A DNA stretch of 64,000 bases from Streptomyces sp. NBC_01288. GTDB taxonomy: Bacteria; Actinomycetota; Actinomycetes; Streptomycetales; Streptomycetaceae. Under the pieces are notes generated by a model, which saw only the letters and a program-made list of their open reading frames with translations, was not told the origin of the DNA and searched no databases. Both the position numbers and the translations under genes were made by a program. The DNA lies in assembly GCF_035982055.1 (NCBI RefSeq), contig NZ_CP108427.1, positions 1,674,001-1,738,000 of the forward strand. The letters are read 5' to 3'. Shown piece after piece: positions 12,101 through 19,950 of this stretch; the first letter of the stretch is position 1; every line of letters starts with the position of its first letter.

Positions 12101-12994
12101 GGTGAAGTCGGCGCGGACGCCCAGCACGACGACGGCGGGGTCCGGGCCCGTGGACAGCGCCCACAGGACCCGTACGAAGGCCCGTCGCTCGCTCTCGTCG
12201 GAGCAGAGCGTGAACAGTTCCTCGAACTGGTCGACCAGCAGCACCGGCCGGACCGGTGGCGGGCGGCGGCCGTCCGCGCCGGGCGGGGCGCCCTCCGAGC
12301 GGGCGCGGACCGCTTCCAGCAGCGCCTCGGGGCGGGCGGCCAACTGCCGTGCGGTGAGGTCGAGATCGCTGCCGAGGACCTTCGCCGTACGTTCGAGGAG
12401 TTCGTCCAGCGGATGGGCGGTGGGCGTGAGCGCGACGACGGGCCAGCGCTCGGCGCCGGGCATCGGAAAGCCGCCGGAGCGGCGTAACGCGGGGACGAGA
12501 CCGGCATTCAGGAGCGAGGACTTACCGGCGCCGGAGGGGGCGACGAGCAACAGCGGTCCGCCGCCGACGCGTTGGAAGACCCGCTCGACGAGCGCGGCCG
12601 TGGCCCGCTCGCGGCCGAAGAACCAGGCCGCGTCCTGCGGGGTGAACGCCGACAGTCCGCGATACGGACAGGCGGGCGTACCGGTGTCGGTGGCCGACCC
12701 CGCGCCGCGCTCCGCCGGGCCGGCCTCGCGCACCAGCCGGAGCAACTCGCCGTCGGCGCCCAGGATGTGGTCGCACTGGCGGGCCACGTCGACGGTCGCC
12801 CGCTTGACGCCGGTCTCGATCTTGCTGAGATAGCCCTTGCTGTAGTGCGTCTGACGTGCGAGATCGGCCAGTGACAGTCCGCGCTCCCGGCGCAGCCGTC
12901 TCAGCTGTGCGGGAAAGGACGGCGTGGCCTGTGCGGTGCTTCCCGGCTGGTCGGACCGGTCCACGCCCGCGTCGTCGTACTGCTGATCCCCCAA
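9131..12994 (-). CDS. HTH-STAND ATPase-transmembrane-WD40 (14 repeats) signalling protein
   Basis: A 1287-residue modular protein. Residues 28-80 form an XRE-type helix-turn-helix (LARQTHYSKGYLSKIETG). A STAND-type NTPase follows, with Walker A APSGAGKSS (152-160) and Walker B VLLVDQFEEL (251-260). One membrane helix spans about 588-606, and then 14 WD40 repeats (about 650-1260), enough for two seven-bladed propellers, each ending V-R-L-W-D. Proteins of this build are thought to act as ligand-gated switches; the trigger is unknown. The start is TTG with AGGGGGA about five bases before it. Leu170 is encoded by TTA (12485-12487), so translation should depend on the bldA tRNA and be late in development. 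The nearly repetitive propeller DNA suggests recent repeat expansion. Confidence 0.88.
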   Translation of the reverse strand: MGDQQYDDAGVDRSDQPGSTAQATPSFPAQLRRLRRERGLSLADLARQTHYSKGYLSKIETGVKRATVDVARQCDHILGADGELLRLVREAGPAERGAGSATDTGTPACPYRGLSAFTPQDAAWFFGRERATAALVERVFQRVGGGPLLLVAPSGAGKSSLLNAGLVPALRRSGGFPMPGAERWPVVALTPTAHPLDELLERTAKVLGSDLDLTARQLAARPEALLEAVRARSEGAPPGADGRRPPPVRPVLLVDQFEELFTLCSDESERRAFVRVLWALSTGPDPAVVVLGVRADFTGRCLELPELAPVFTDGLFVLLPMSVTELRASITRPAELAGVTLEPGLVPLLLRDAGLRDEPGTVDRSNTPDDTPSGALPLVSHALLATWQQREGTTLTVAGYERTGGIQGAIARTAETVFAQLYPAEQKTIRRVLSRLVHVSDEGTVATRRRAGRSALMEQLADADAASAALDVFVRARLITVDRDTVEITHEALLHAWPRLRDWIHADRAGLLIHQQLAHAAAEWEREDRDPSALYRGTRLDTVRAWADELDGRSRLGPREEAFLKASQAEEDTRQHLARRQIRFRQALFATLAVLLGLAVTAGGLAYQQRASALDQERVARSQALAVQSTSLAGSQPEASMLLAEEAYRADHTPEARGALLSTQAQAFSARLVGRHGPVNAVAFAPNGKLLATAGAYGTVQLRRTTDHRTTATLTLPGRVRSVGFSPDGAALAATSSDGSVRIWGTADHRVRALLPASTNGARALAFDPRGRTLAVAGEDGTVQLWDIVGDRPTEMRLVGHIGRVNTLAYAPDGRTLASGGSDRTVRLWDTDRERSLAVLKGHTDEVLGVAFAPDGRSVASGGVDRTVRLWDVASHRATATLTGHSDDVNAVAYTPDGGTVVSAGGDGTTRLWDVRTGRPAAILAGHTDYVMSVAVNSTGTTLATGGFDQSVVLWDLRGPVLTARPFTEVSQAAYSPDGRLLATADADHTVRLWDVARHRVVTTFTGHRESVFSVAFSPDGRTLASAGSDGTIRLWDVRSHRAVATLTGHTGDVFSVAFAPDGRTLASAGADRTVRVWDVRDHRQLAVLNGHLDSANDVTYSPDGRTLASAGDDLTVRLWDTATHRPLATLTGHTGAVRGVAFSPDGRTLASSSNDGTVRLWDVRHRRFEAALTGHTGSVRGLAFSPDGHLLASSGSDRTVRLWDVAGRRPWATLTGHTNAVWGVAFAPDGGTLASSSNDGTVRLWDLDLGDRLTRICRLRKAIGPEERKTLMPGLPVSFTPACVKP

Positions 12995-13102
12995 GGCATC
13001 CCCCTGGCACTGGCCTGTCCGGATCGTGGGACGGCGGATGCCCAGGTTACTGCGGGAGTCGGACAGGGAGCCAAGCGTTTCACCCGGAGTGGCGAGAACG
13101 GA

Positions 13103-13136
13103 ACCGCCGGGACCGGTGTGGACCGGTCCCGGCGGT
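13103..13136 (-). terminator. Perfect 15-bp hairpin after the small exported protein gene
   Basis: Arms 13103-13117 and 13122-13136 are perfectly complementary around a GTGG loop, 25 bases beyond the stop of the 13161-13538 gene. The inner part of the right arm contains a near copy of the dispersed TGGACCGGTCCA word. Confidence 0.8.
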
Positions 13137-13160
13137 GCTCCCCCGTGGCGAAGGTTCCCG

Positions 13161-13538
13161 CTACGGCCTGTTGAGGGTGATGGAGTTGATGGGCGTGAAG
13201 TCGACGCGGAGGCCGTTGTCCTGGGCGATCGTCGTGGTGCAGTTCGTGCCGTTGGACCCGTTGCACAGGCTCGCGGACGCGCCGCCGGTCTGGTTGTTGA
13301 GGATCCAGTGCTGGCCGAACTGGTTGCTGAGGTTGTGGGCGCCGTAGCTGTAGTACACGTTGGTCGGGTGCGGGTTGTTCGCCGGGACCACTCCCTCGCC
13401 GTAGATGCAGACCGCCCCGGACGGGCACCCGTCCCAGGGCGTCTCGTCGGCGGGCTTCGCCTGGGCCGCCCCGCTCATCGCGACCAGAGCGGTGGCGGCG
13501 GTCGCGAACGTGGCGGCGGCGCGGAACATCGTGCGCAT
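13161..13538 (-). CDS. Small secreted protein, peptidase-inhibitor I36-like
   Basis: Exported 125-residue protein. Residues 1-27 are a clear signal peptide ending AAQAKPA. The mature part contains CPSGAVCIYG, a motif seen in the Streptomyces I36 inhibitor family (SMPI-like) and related beta-gamma-crystallin-like proteins, plus two further cysteines (SLCNGSNGTNC) that could form a second disulfide. It might inhibit an extracellular protease, but the similarity is limited to the short motif, so the role is a guess. The ATG at 13538 is preceded by AGGGGGA. A strong hairpin follows the stop. Confidence 0.72.
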   Translation of the reverse strand: MRTMFRAAATFATAATALVAMSGAAQAKPADETPWDGCPSGAVCIYGEGVVPANNPHPTNVYYSYGAHNLSNQFGQHWILNNQTGGASASLCNGSNGTNCTTTIAQDNGLRVDFTPINSITLNRP

Positions 13539-13622
13539 GTTTCCCCCTAGTGGGTCTCCTGCGTCGTCGCAGGCGGTGCTTCGTACTGACGGGATCAGCC
13601 TGTCCCGGGGGAGTCGCGGGGT

Positions 13623-13646
13623 CGACGGGTTTCCTGTTGCCCGTCG
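13623..13646 (-). terminator. Possible terminator of the 14-gene catabolic run
   Basis: CGACGGG (13623-13629) and CCCGTCG (13640-13646) can pair around a 10-base loop, about 50 bases after the stop of the last gene (permease at 13697). It is shorter than the other hairpins in the window. Confidence 0.45.
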
Positions 13647-13696
13647 GAGGGACGCGTGGGAAACCCGCGTTGAGCAGGGATGTCGTGGGCCGGCGG

Positions 13697-14566
13697 TCAA
13701 CCGGTGCGTCGCTCGGTCGCCCTCCTTGGACCGAGTCCCAGCCGCTTCAGCGCGTACTTGTCGAGCCAGCTCAACAGGCCGTTGAGGATCAGGGTCATCA
13801 CCACCAGGACGATCAGGCCGGCGAACTCGGTCGCGGCGTCGAGGTTCATGGCCGAGGTGAAGAGTTCGTGGCCGACGCCTTCGGAGGAGGCGATGAACTC
13901 GCCGCCGATGACGCCGAGGATCGCGAGGGGGCCGCCGGTCTTGAGGGCGGCGAAGAAGGGGGCGGCGAGGGTGGGGATCGTGACGTAGCCGAGGACGTGG
14001 TGGCGGCGGCCGCCCATCACCTGGACGATCTCGACGAGTTCGCGCTCGCGCAGCCGCAGGCCGAGGTAGACGTTGTAGAAGACGACGAAGGACACGCCCG
14101 TGACAGCGATGTTGATCTTCGACCAGGGACCGATGCCGAAGAACAGCAGGAAGAGCGGGGCGAGGGCGATCTTGGGGATGCCGTTGACGGCGGCGACCAG
14201 GGGTTCGAGGACCCGGCCGGCGAGCGGGAAGGAACCCAGGAGGAGGCCCATCACCGTGCCGAGGACCACGCCGATGGCGAATCCGGCGGCCACCTCGATC
14301 GACGTCACCCTGATGTCGGTCCACCCGGAGGAGGAGCCGAGCAGTTTCCCCAGGGCGTGCGACACGTCGGTCGGCTTGCTGACCGCGTACTCCGGTAGGA
14401 CCGGTCCACTCATCACCTGCCAGAGGACCAGGCAGAGCGCGATCACCGCGAGGCGCAGGGCCACCACGGTGGCGGTGTCGCGCCAGCGGTCGTTGTTCCT
14501 GCGGCGCCGTTCGGTCGCGACCGCGACCTCGGTCGTGCTCTCGGGGGTGTCGGTGGCAGTCGCCAT
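13697..14566 (-). CDS. NitT/TauT-type ABC transporter permease
   Basis: Membrane subunit (289 residues) of a nitrate/sulfonate/taurine-type importer, the SsuC/TauC family. It has an Arg-rich cytoplasmic N-terminus, about six membrane segments, and the family loop around LVEIVQVMGGRRHHVLGYVTIP followed by LAILGVIGGEFIASSEGVG. The ATG has AAGGAG six bases upstream. It is the last gene of the long run and lies 32 bp after the binding protein; their ATPase partner is 12.6 kb away at the head of the same run. The family imports small organic anions, which fits an aromatic or pyrone carboxylate, but the ligand is not shown. Confidence 0.9.
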   Translation of the reverse strand: MATATDTPESTTEVAVATERRRRNNDRWRDTATVVALRLAVIALCLVLWQVMSGPVLPEYAVSKPTDVSHALGKLLGSSSGWTDIRVTSIEVAAGFAIGVVLGTVMGLLLGSFPLAGRVLEPLVAAVNGIPKIALAPLFLLFFGIGPWSKINIAVTGVSFVVFYNVYLGLRLRERELVEIVQVMGGRRHHVLGYVTIPTLAAPFFAALKTGGPLAILGVIGGEFIASSEGVGHELFTSAMNLDAATEFAGLIVLVVMTLILNGLLSWLDKYALKRLGLGPRRATERRTG

Positions 14567-14598
14567 CGTCTGCTCCTTCCGCTCTCGCGCCGGCCGTG

Positions 14599-15642
14599 TC
14601 ATGGCAGGTACTTGTTGGTCCAGTCGCTCGTGGTGACCTTGGCTCCGTCGGGGAGCGTGCCTATCGCGTCGATGAAGGCGGTCGTCGTGTGCCAAGTCGC
14701 CGCGTCCATCGAGGACTTGGCCGGCCAGTCGACCTGTTCGAGGCTGCCTTCGAGGACCTTGGCCGGTACGCCGGGAAGCGCCTTCTGAGCGACGGCCAGC
14801 ACAGTCTTGTCCTGCTTGTCGGCGAGGTGGGTCCGCATGTAGGCGGTGCCCTGCTGGACGGCCGTGACGAACTTCCTCGCGATGTCGGCGTGCCCGCTCG
14901 CGTAGCTCTTCTGGGCCACCACGAACTGGCTGTATCCGGAGTGCGTGGCGTCCCATTCGGGCACAGTCAACGGCGTTGCTACGACGATGCCGTCGCCGGA
15001 GTCCGCGATCTGGAGGGGCAGTGGTTCGGAGGTGACGAACCAGTCGATCTCGTGGTTGTTGAGCGCGGCCCTGTCGGCGGCGGGGCTGGGCAGCGACACC
15101 CACTTCAGCTTGGTGGGGTCGACGCCGTGGGACTTGAGGAAGATCCCGGCCTCGGCCTTGGTGTTGGCCGAGCTGGCGCCCGCGGTGGAGTCGGCCAGGG
15201 CCTCGGCCACGTCGGCGGCCGGGGTGGCGGCGGTCAGGTCGTGGTCCTGGGCGAACTTCTTGCTGACGACGAGCCCGAGCGGGTTGCCGAGCCCGTCGGC
15301 GGCGAGCGCGGTCTCCGGGAGGCCCTTGGAGAGCGCGGTCACGAACCCGGTCGGGCTGTCGTGGAGGAACTGCACGGAGCCCGCCTGGAGGGCCGAGGGT
15401 CCGGTCGCGGCGGTCAGTGTCACGTACTTGATCTTGAGGCCCTGCTCGCGGAAATAGCCGTTGGCGTCGGCCACTTTGAGGGGCAGGTCGAAGATGTTGC
15501 CGCCGGTGCCGACCGTCACGGTGGTGAGTCCGTCGGCGCTCGCCGAGGAGTCGCCGCCGCACGCGGTCAGCAGGGCCGTGCCGAGCGCCATGGTCGCCGC
15601 CAGCACGACGGCGGTACGGGTGTCCGCGGTGCGTAGTCTCAT
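14599..15642 (-). CDS. NitT/TauT-type substrate-binding lipoprotein
   Basis: Exported binding protein of 347 residues, SsuA/THI5-like (NMT1) family. The signal ends in the lipobox ALLTACGG (about residues 22-29). The mature part begins TTVTVGTGGNIFDLPLKVADANGYF, where the family's approach to the substrate is typical, and later has the hinge-like DWFVTSEP. It should deliver a small organic anion to the permease just downstream. AGGAG lies five bases before the ATG. It follows the carboxylesterase by 11 bp, so uptake and ester cleavage are probably co-expressed. Confidence 0.9.
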   Translation of the reverse strand: MRLRTADTRTAVVLAATMALGTALLTACGGDSSASADGLTTVTVGTGGNIFDLPLKVADANGYFREQGLKIKYVTLTAATGPSALQAGSVQFLHDSPTGFVTALSKGLPETALAADGLGNPLGLVVSKKFAQDHDLTAATPAADVAEALADSTAGASSANTKAEAGIFLKSHGVDPTKLKWVSLPSPAADRAALNNHEIDWFVTSEPLPLQIADSGDGIVVATPLTVPEWDATHSGYSQFVVAQKSYASGHADIARKFVTAVQQGTAYMRTHLADKQDKTVLAVAQKALPGVPAKVLEGSLEQVDWPAKSSMDAATWHTTTAFIDAIGTLPDGAKVTTSDWTNKYLP

Positions 15643-15653
15643 GAGGTCTCCTG

Positions 15654-17243
15654 TCACCATGCCTGCTGCGTACGGAAGAAGCGCTTCCAGAAGTCGAACC
15701 GGGCGGGCCCCGCGATCGGGACCGGTCCAAAGTCCTCGCCGACCTGCATGACCGTCGCCGAATCCGGTGCGTACGGCGGCCAGTTGGGCAGACCGGGCCC
15801 GTTGGGGTCGCCGGTGGCGGCGAAGTTGGCCCAGTAGCCGGACATGGTCGCCGCGACGGCCCGGTCCTCGGCGGTCCAGTCGGCGTCGTCCTGGTCGAGG
15901 TTGTCGAGGACGAAGTCGATCTCGGAGCTGTGCGAGGCGCGCCGCGGGTCCTGCCCGCGCGCCGGGGAGCGGTGGGTCCAGAAGTACGTGTAGACCGGCC
16001 GGTCCGCGTGCCGGGTCCAGTCCGTGCCCCAAAAGAACGTGGAAATGCGGGCGTTGTCGCGTACGGCCGCGCTGTGGGCCCGGCCCGCTGCGTCGTCGTC
16101 GGCCGCCGGGTACAGCCGCAGGAACTCGTCGGCCATCTCACCGAACTTGCGGCGGGCCGCGGCCTCGTAGTCGTCGAGGGTGACGTGGACGGGTGGCATA
16201 CCCGGCCGCCAGGCCTTCCTGCCGGCCGTGCGGTAGGCGGCGAAGGTGCTCTCGGGGACGGCTCCGCTCTCGTCGCGGTTGCTGCCTGCGAGGTAACTCA
16301 CGTTGTTCTGAAGGCCTTTGGCGTACGTCTCGTCGTAGCCGGCGGGGAGCACCCAGCCGTCGACGACGGGCCGGAACAGCGGCGGCTTCGCCGAACTACC
16401 GGTCTCGACCAGGGAGTCGACGGCCGCGTCCCCGTCGACGAGCTTCTGCCAGGGCAGCGACCGCAGCCGCGCGAGCGGGGGCCCGCCGCGCTCCTCGGCG
16501 TATCGTGCGCCCGCACTCTCCGCGTCGGGCAGGGTGCGGTACGACGTTGCCAGGTACCGGAGTTCGGGGTCGCGCGCGTGGCGGGCGTGGCTCTGGGCGA
16601 CGGCGCGGTGGAAGAGGCCGTGGGCGAGGGGGGACATGGCCAGGAAGTTGACCGCCCCGGCGCCGGCCGACTGTCCGGCGATGGTCACGCGGTCGGGGTC
16701 GCCGCCGAAGTTGGTGATGTTGTCCCGGACCCAGCGCAGGGCGGCTATGCAGTCGAGGAGGCCGTAGTTGCCGGAGGCGTGGTGGCCGGACTCGGCGCTG
16801 AGTTCGGGGGTGGCGAGGAAACCGAAGGCGCCCAGGCGGTAGTTGAAGGTGACGACGACGAGTCCTTTGCGGGCGAGGGCCTCGCCGTCGTAGCGGGGGC
16901 TCGCTCCGGTGCCGACGCGGAAGCCGCCGCCGTGGATCCAGACCAGGACCGGGCGGCGCTCCTCGGTGGAGGTTGCACCGGTCCAAATGTTGAGGTTCAG
17001 GCAGTCCTCGCTCATCGGGAGGTCGATGCCGGCGATCTCGGCGCCCGGGGTCTGTGGGCACATCGGGCCGAACGTGTCGGCCGTGCGCACACCCGGCCAG
17101 GTCGGCGGGGGCTGGGGCGGGCGCCAGCGCAACTCCCCTACCGGGGGCGCCGCGTAGGGGATGCCGCGGAACACGGTGAGCGCGTGGTCGCGGCCGGGTA
17201 TGCCCTCCACCAGTCCTGCTTCGGTTTCCACTGGGTGGCGCAT
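15654..17243 (-). CDS. Type-B carboxylesterase
   Basis: Carboxylesterase of 529 residues, full length for the para-nitrobenzyl-esterase/cholinesterase-like family. The oxyanion segment is WIHGGGFRVGTG, the nucleophile elbow GQSAGAGA, and the early signature EDCLNLNIW is complete. A DESGA segment and a histidine near HSSEIDF are candidates for the acid and base of the triad. There is no signal peptide, so it should act in the cytoplasm on an imported ester. Its place between the GntR regulator and the importer binding protein suggests that the transported compound, or an early intermediate, is an ester. Substrate unknown. Confidence 0.9.
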   Translation of the reverse strand: MRHPVETEAGLVEGIPGRDHALTVFRGIPYAAPPVGELRWRPPQPPPTWPGVRTADTFGPMCPQTPGAEIAGIDLPMSEDCLNLNIWTGATSTEERRPVLVWIHGGGFRVGTGASPRYDGEALARKGLVVVTFNYRLGAFGFLATPELSAESGHHASGNYGLLDCIAALRWVRDNITNFGGDPDRVTIAGQSAGAGAVNFLAMSPLAHGLFHRAVAQSHARHARDPELRYLATSYRTLPDAESAGARYAEERGGPPLARLRSLPWQKLVDGDAAVDSLVETGSSAKPPLFRPVVDGWVLPAGYDETYAKGLQNNVSYLAGSNRDESGAVPESTFAAYRTAGRKAWRPGMPPVHVTLDDYEAAARRKFGEMADEFLRLYPAADDDAAGRAHSAAVRDNARISTFFWGTDWTRHADRPVYTYFWTHRSPARGQDPRRASHSSEIDFVLDNLDQDDADWTAEDRAVAATMSGYWANFAATGDPNGPGLPNWPPYAPDSATVMQVGEDFGPVPIAGPARFDFWKRFFRTQQAW

Positions 17244-17276
17244 GAAGACCCTTTCTCGGGTGCGGCGAGTGGTCGG

Positions 17277-17990
17277 TCAGTCGGTGGCGCGAGCGGGGCT
17301 GTCGCGGGCGGAGCGCAGCAGGAGTGCCTGGCGGGCGGAGGCCACGTGGTGGCGCATCGCGGCGACGGCCGCCTCGGGGTTGCGGGTGACGATGGCGAGG
17401 AGGATCGCCTGATGCTCCTCCAGCGAACCTGCACGGGGGTGCGGGGCGGAGAGGTTGCGGTACTGGCGCATGACGAGCGGGTAGAGCAGCGTGTCGTAGG
17501 CCTTGGCGAGGGTCTGCTGGTGGGCGGCCTGTTTGACCTGCTGGTGGAAGAGCCGGTTGCCGCGCGAGTAGGCGGCCTGGTCACCGCGTGCCTTGCAGTC
17601 CTCCATCTCCTGGAGGGTGGCGCGGAGTTGGGCGATCTCCTCGTCGGTGGCGCGTTCGGCGGCCTTCCCCGCGAGGGCGGATTCCAGCGTCTCGCGGGCC
17701 TCCAGGATGTCCGCGGCCTCCTCGACGGAGAAACTGCGGGTGCGGACCCCTCGGTTGACCTCGCTGGTGACGTAGCCCTCCTGGGTCAGCCGGACCAGGA
17801 CCGCCCGCATGGTGCTGCGCGAGACGTTGAACATCCTGGTCAGGTCGGCCTCGGTGAGCCGGGTGCCCGGCTCTACGCTGCCCGACAGGAGCAGTGAGCG
17901 CAGTCCGTCGTAGGCCTGGCTGTGCCGGGTGGGCGACGTCCGGCCCGGATCCACGACGTCGTCGTATCCGCTGATGTCCACCTTGATCAC
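17277..17990 (-). CDS. GntR-family regulator, FadR/FCD subfamily
   Basis: DNA-binding regulator of 237 residues. An N-terminal winged helix (about 22-85) contains GTRLTEADLTRMFNVSRSTMR. A C-terminal all-helical FCD domain (about 90-225) carries the effector-pocket words ARETLE, FHQQV, EHQAIL and a final MRHHV, which includes the usual metal-binding histidines. Such proteins are mostly repressors released by organic acids, as expected for a catabolic cluster. The gene lies inside the run it probably controls. Two palindromes fitting the subfamily pattern TnGTnnnACnA lie in and next to the run's promoter region (28059-28069 and 28165-28179). The start is GTG with no strong ribosome binding site. 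Confidence 0.9.
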   Translation of the reverse strand: MIKVDISGYDDVVDPGRTSPTRHSQAYDGLRSLLLSGSVEPGTRLTEADLTRMFNVSRSTMRAVLVRLTQEGYVTSEVNRGVRTRSFSVEEAADILEARETLESALAGKAAERATDEEIAQLRATLQEMEDCKARGDQAAYSRGNRLFHQQVKQAAHQQTLAKAYDTLLYPLVMRQYRNLSAPHPRAGSLEEHQAILLAIVTRNPEAAVAAMRHHVASARQALLLRSARDSPARATD

Positions 17991-18051
17991 CTGTGTGTTC
18001 TCGGAAGGGTTGCCGGCCGCTGATGTCGGCCGTTCCGGGAGTATGTCCCGT

Positions 18052-18912
18052 TCAGGTGCCTTCTCCGGTCAGCCCGGGGTACAGCCGTCGTGCCGTGCCG
18101 GCGAAGATCGCCTGCCGGGCGTCGTCCGGGAGTACGGCGAGGACGTCCTCCGCGAGTCGCAGCAGTTCGGGCAACGACTGTTCTGCGCCTGGGTAGTTGG
18201 AGCCCCACGCGATCCGGTCCGCGCCGTACGCGGCTACGACGGGTTCGAGGAAGTCGGCCGCCGCGTCCCCGGCGTCGTGCAGCCGCTCCAGATTGCGGTG
18301 GGTGAGTTTCAGGAACAGGCCCGGGTGCTGGGCGAGTTCGGCGACGTCGGCGCCGGCGCGGGCGGGCGAGGCGGCGATGTCCGGGTAGCCGATGTGGTCG
18401 AGGAGGACCCGCACACCGGGGAACCGCTCCAGCACCTGCCGGAGTTGTTTGGTCGCCGCTCCGAGCCGCATCTGGAGACAGACGGTGATGTCCAACTCCC
18501 CCGCCCGGCGCCAGAATTCATACGTCTCGGGCGCGGCGAACCACTCCCCCTGCGTCGGCACCGTGCTGCCGCTCGTGAACAGCCGCACCCCGGCGAGACC
18601 TCCGCCGCCGACCGCGTTAGCGAGGATGTCGGCGGCGCCCGGCCGGAGCGGGTCGAAGGTGCCGACGGCGACGAAGCGTCCGGGGCGGCTGCGGCAGCTG
18701 TCGAGGACGTAGGAGTTGTCGTAGCCGTAGGCGGTGGTGGCCTGGACAAGGACTGCCTGGCCGATGCCCGCCTCGTCCATGCGGGTCACCATCCCGGCGG
18801 CGGTCACCGGCCGGGACTCGGCCCACGCCGACTGCTTGCCGCCGATCGGCGCCCGCGGGTACCGGGCCTGGTCCTCCGAGATGATGTGGCAGTGCGCGTC
18901 GACCACGTCCAT
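18052..18912 (-). CDS. Amidohydrolase-2 family lactonase/hydrolase (LigI-like)
   Basis: TIM-barrel hydrolase of 286 residues. The start MDVVDAHCHI gives the HxH of strand 1; later motifs are LLDHIGYPD and WGSNYPG near the end of the barrel. The closest functional family I recognise is 2-pyrone-4,6-dicarboxylate lactonase (LigI) and the related COG3618 lactonases. In LigI the last motif carries a catalytic aspartate (G-S/T-D-W/Y-P), whereas here the position is asparagine (GSNYP). Some COG3618 members also have Asn, so activity cannot be excluded. It sits 61 bp upstream of the GntR gene, next to the decarboxylase-like paralogues, and probably opens a lactone or pyrone intermediate. Confidence 0.82.
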   Translation of the reverse strand: MDVVDAHCHIISEDQARYPRAPIGGKQSAWAESRPVTAAGMVTRMDEAGIGQAVLVQATTAYGYDNSYVLDSCRSRPGRFVAVGTFDPLRPGAADILANAVGGGGLAGVRLFTSGSTVPTQGEWFAAPETYEFWRRAGELDITVCLQMRLGAATKQLRQVLERFPGVRVLLDHIGYPDIAASPARAGADVAELAQHPGLFLKLTHRNLERLHDAGDAAADFLEPVVAAYGADRIAWGSNYPGAEQSLPELLRLAEDVLAVLPDDARQAIFAGTARRLYPGLTGEGT

Positions 18913-18945
18913 GGTCCAACTCCCTTGTACGGCAGGTCGTTTCGG

Positions 18946-19920
18946 TCAGGCGTCGGGGTGGTCGCCGACGGCGAACAGGGTGTGCGGGTCAGTGGGGAAG
19001 TCCGGGTCGAGGAGACCCTGGTCCCGGGAGAACCGCACGAGCGCGGTGAGGCTCGGCTCGTTGGCCTCGATGCCGTAGGGAGCAGGATCGCCGCCGATCT
19101 GCCGGGCCTGGCGGGCGAACCGGGGTTGTGTCAACCAGGCCGGGTCGGCGGCGAGTTGCTTGCGCTTGCTGTCGACGAAGGCCGTGCAGAGCTTGGCGGG
19201 AAGGTCGGGGTCGCGTTCGACGAGCTCGGAGCGGAGCGCGACGAGGGAGTGCAGCGGATAGATGCCGGTGCGCAAGTACCAGTCCACGGCGAGGACTTCG
19301 GCGTCGGGGAAGAGCGGGTACGGGCCGTCGCCGACCCCCTCGTCCGCCGCCGCCCAGCCCGCGCGGGGTGCGCCCGCCCGGCCTGTGCCCGCGTTGCCGG
19401 TGAACGCGGCGTCGATGTCACCCGCCCGCAGCAGCTCGCCCAACGACCGTCCGTCCGCGACCCGTTCGACGTTCGGCGGGGTACGGCCCTCGATGTGGTC
19501 GTCGTCGTCCACCACCCAGGTGATCTTCTCGACGTCCACGCCGTACTGCTCACTCAGGACCCCGCGCACCCACACGCCGGTGGTCACCGTGTACGCACGG
19601 ACCCCGACCCGGCGCCCCTCCAGGTCGCGGGGCTCCCGGATGCCCGAGTCCTCGGCGCACTGCACGTCCCCGTGGTGGAAACGGCGGTTGAGGAACACCG
19701 GGATCGCGGTGAGCGGCACACCTTCCTGTCTGGCCATCAGGTAGGAGACGGGGGCGAGTTCGCACACGTCGAACTCCAGGTCGCGGATCATCCGCCGGTA
19801 GGCGCCGATGACCGGCCGGACCTCGACCGGCTCGATCCGGTACCCGTCCACCCCGACCTCGCCGTCGAGGAGCGCCTGCCCGTGCGGGTACTCCCCGAGG
19901 GCCACCGAGAGCTTCTGCAT
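18946..19920 (-). CDS. 4,5-dihydroxyphthalate decarboxylase-like protein, paralogue 1
   Basis: Cytoplasmic protein of 324 residues with the two-lobed binding-protein-like fold of the Pht5 (4,5-dihydroxyphthalate decarboxylase) family and no signal peptide. Family words are LGEYPHG at the N-terminus, FDVCELAPVSYLMAR (about residue 50), RRFHHGDVQC, and DLEGRRVGVRAYTVTTGVWVRG. Pht5 removes carbon dioxide from 4,5-dihydroxyphthalate to give protocatechuate. Three genes of this family occur within 4 kb, so at least some must have different substrates or form a hetero-oligomer. This is the longest copy. It lies 30 bp after paralogue 2. Confidence 0.85.
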   Translation of the reverse strand: MQKLSVALGEYPHGQALLDGEVGVDGYRIEPVEVRPVIGAYRRMIRDLEFDVCELAPVSYLMARQEGVPLTAIPVFLNRRFHHGDVQCAEDSGIREPRDLEGRRVGVRAYTVTTGVWVRGVLSEQYGVDVEKITWVVDDDDHIEGRTPPNVERVADGRSLGELLRAGDIDAAFTGNAGTGRAGAPRAGWAAADEGVGDGPYPLFPDAEVLAVDWYLRTGIYPLHSLVALRSELVERDPDLPAKLCTAFVDSKRKQLAADPAWLTQPRFARQARQIGGDPAPYGIEANEPSLTALVRFSRDQGLLDPDFPTDPHTLFAVGDHPDA

Positions 19921-19950
19921 TCCCTGCCTTCCGATCGTCGGGTGTGCCGG

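Noticed and set aside
9467..12487. A 1006-codon plus-strand open frame opposite the WD40 gene
   Set aside because: Its repeats mirror the WD40 repeats of the opposite strand; no family features.
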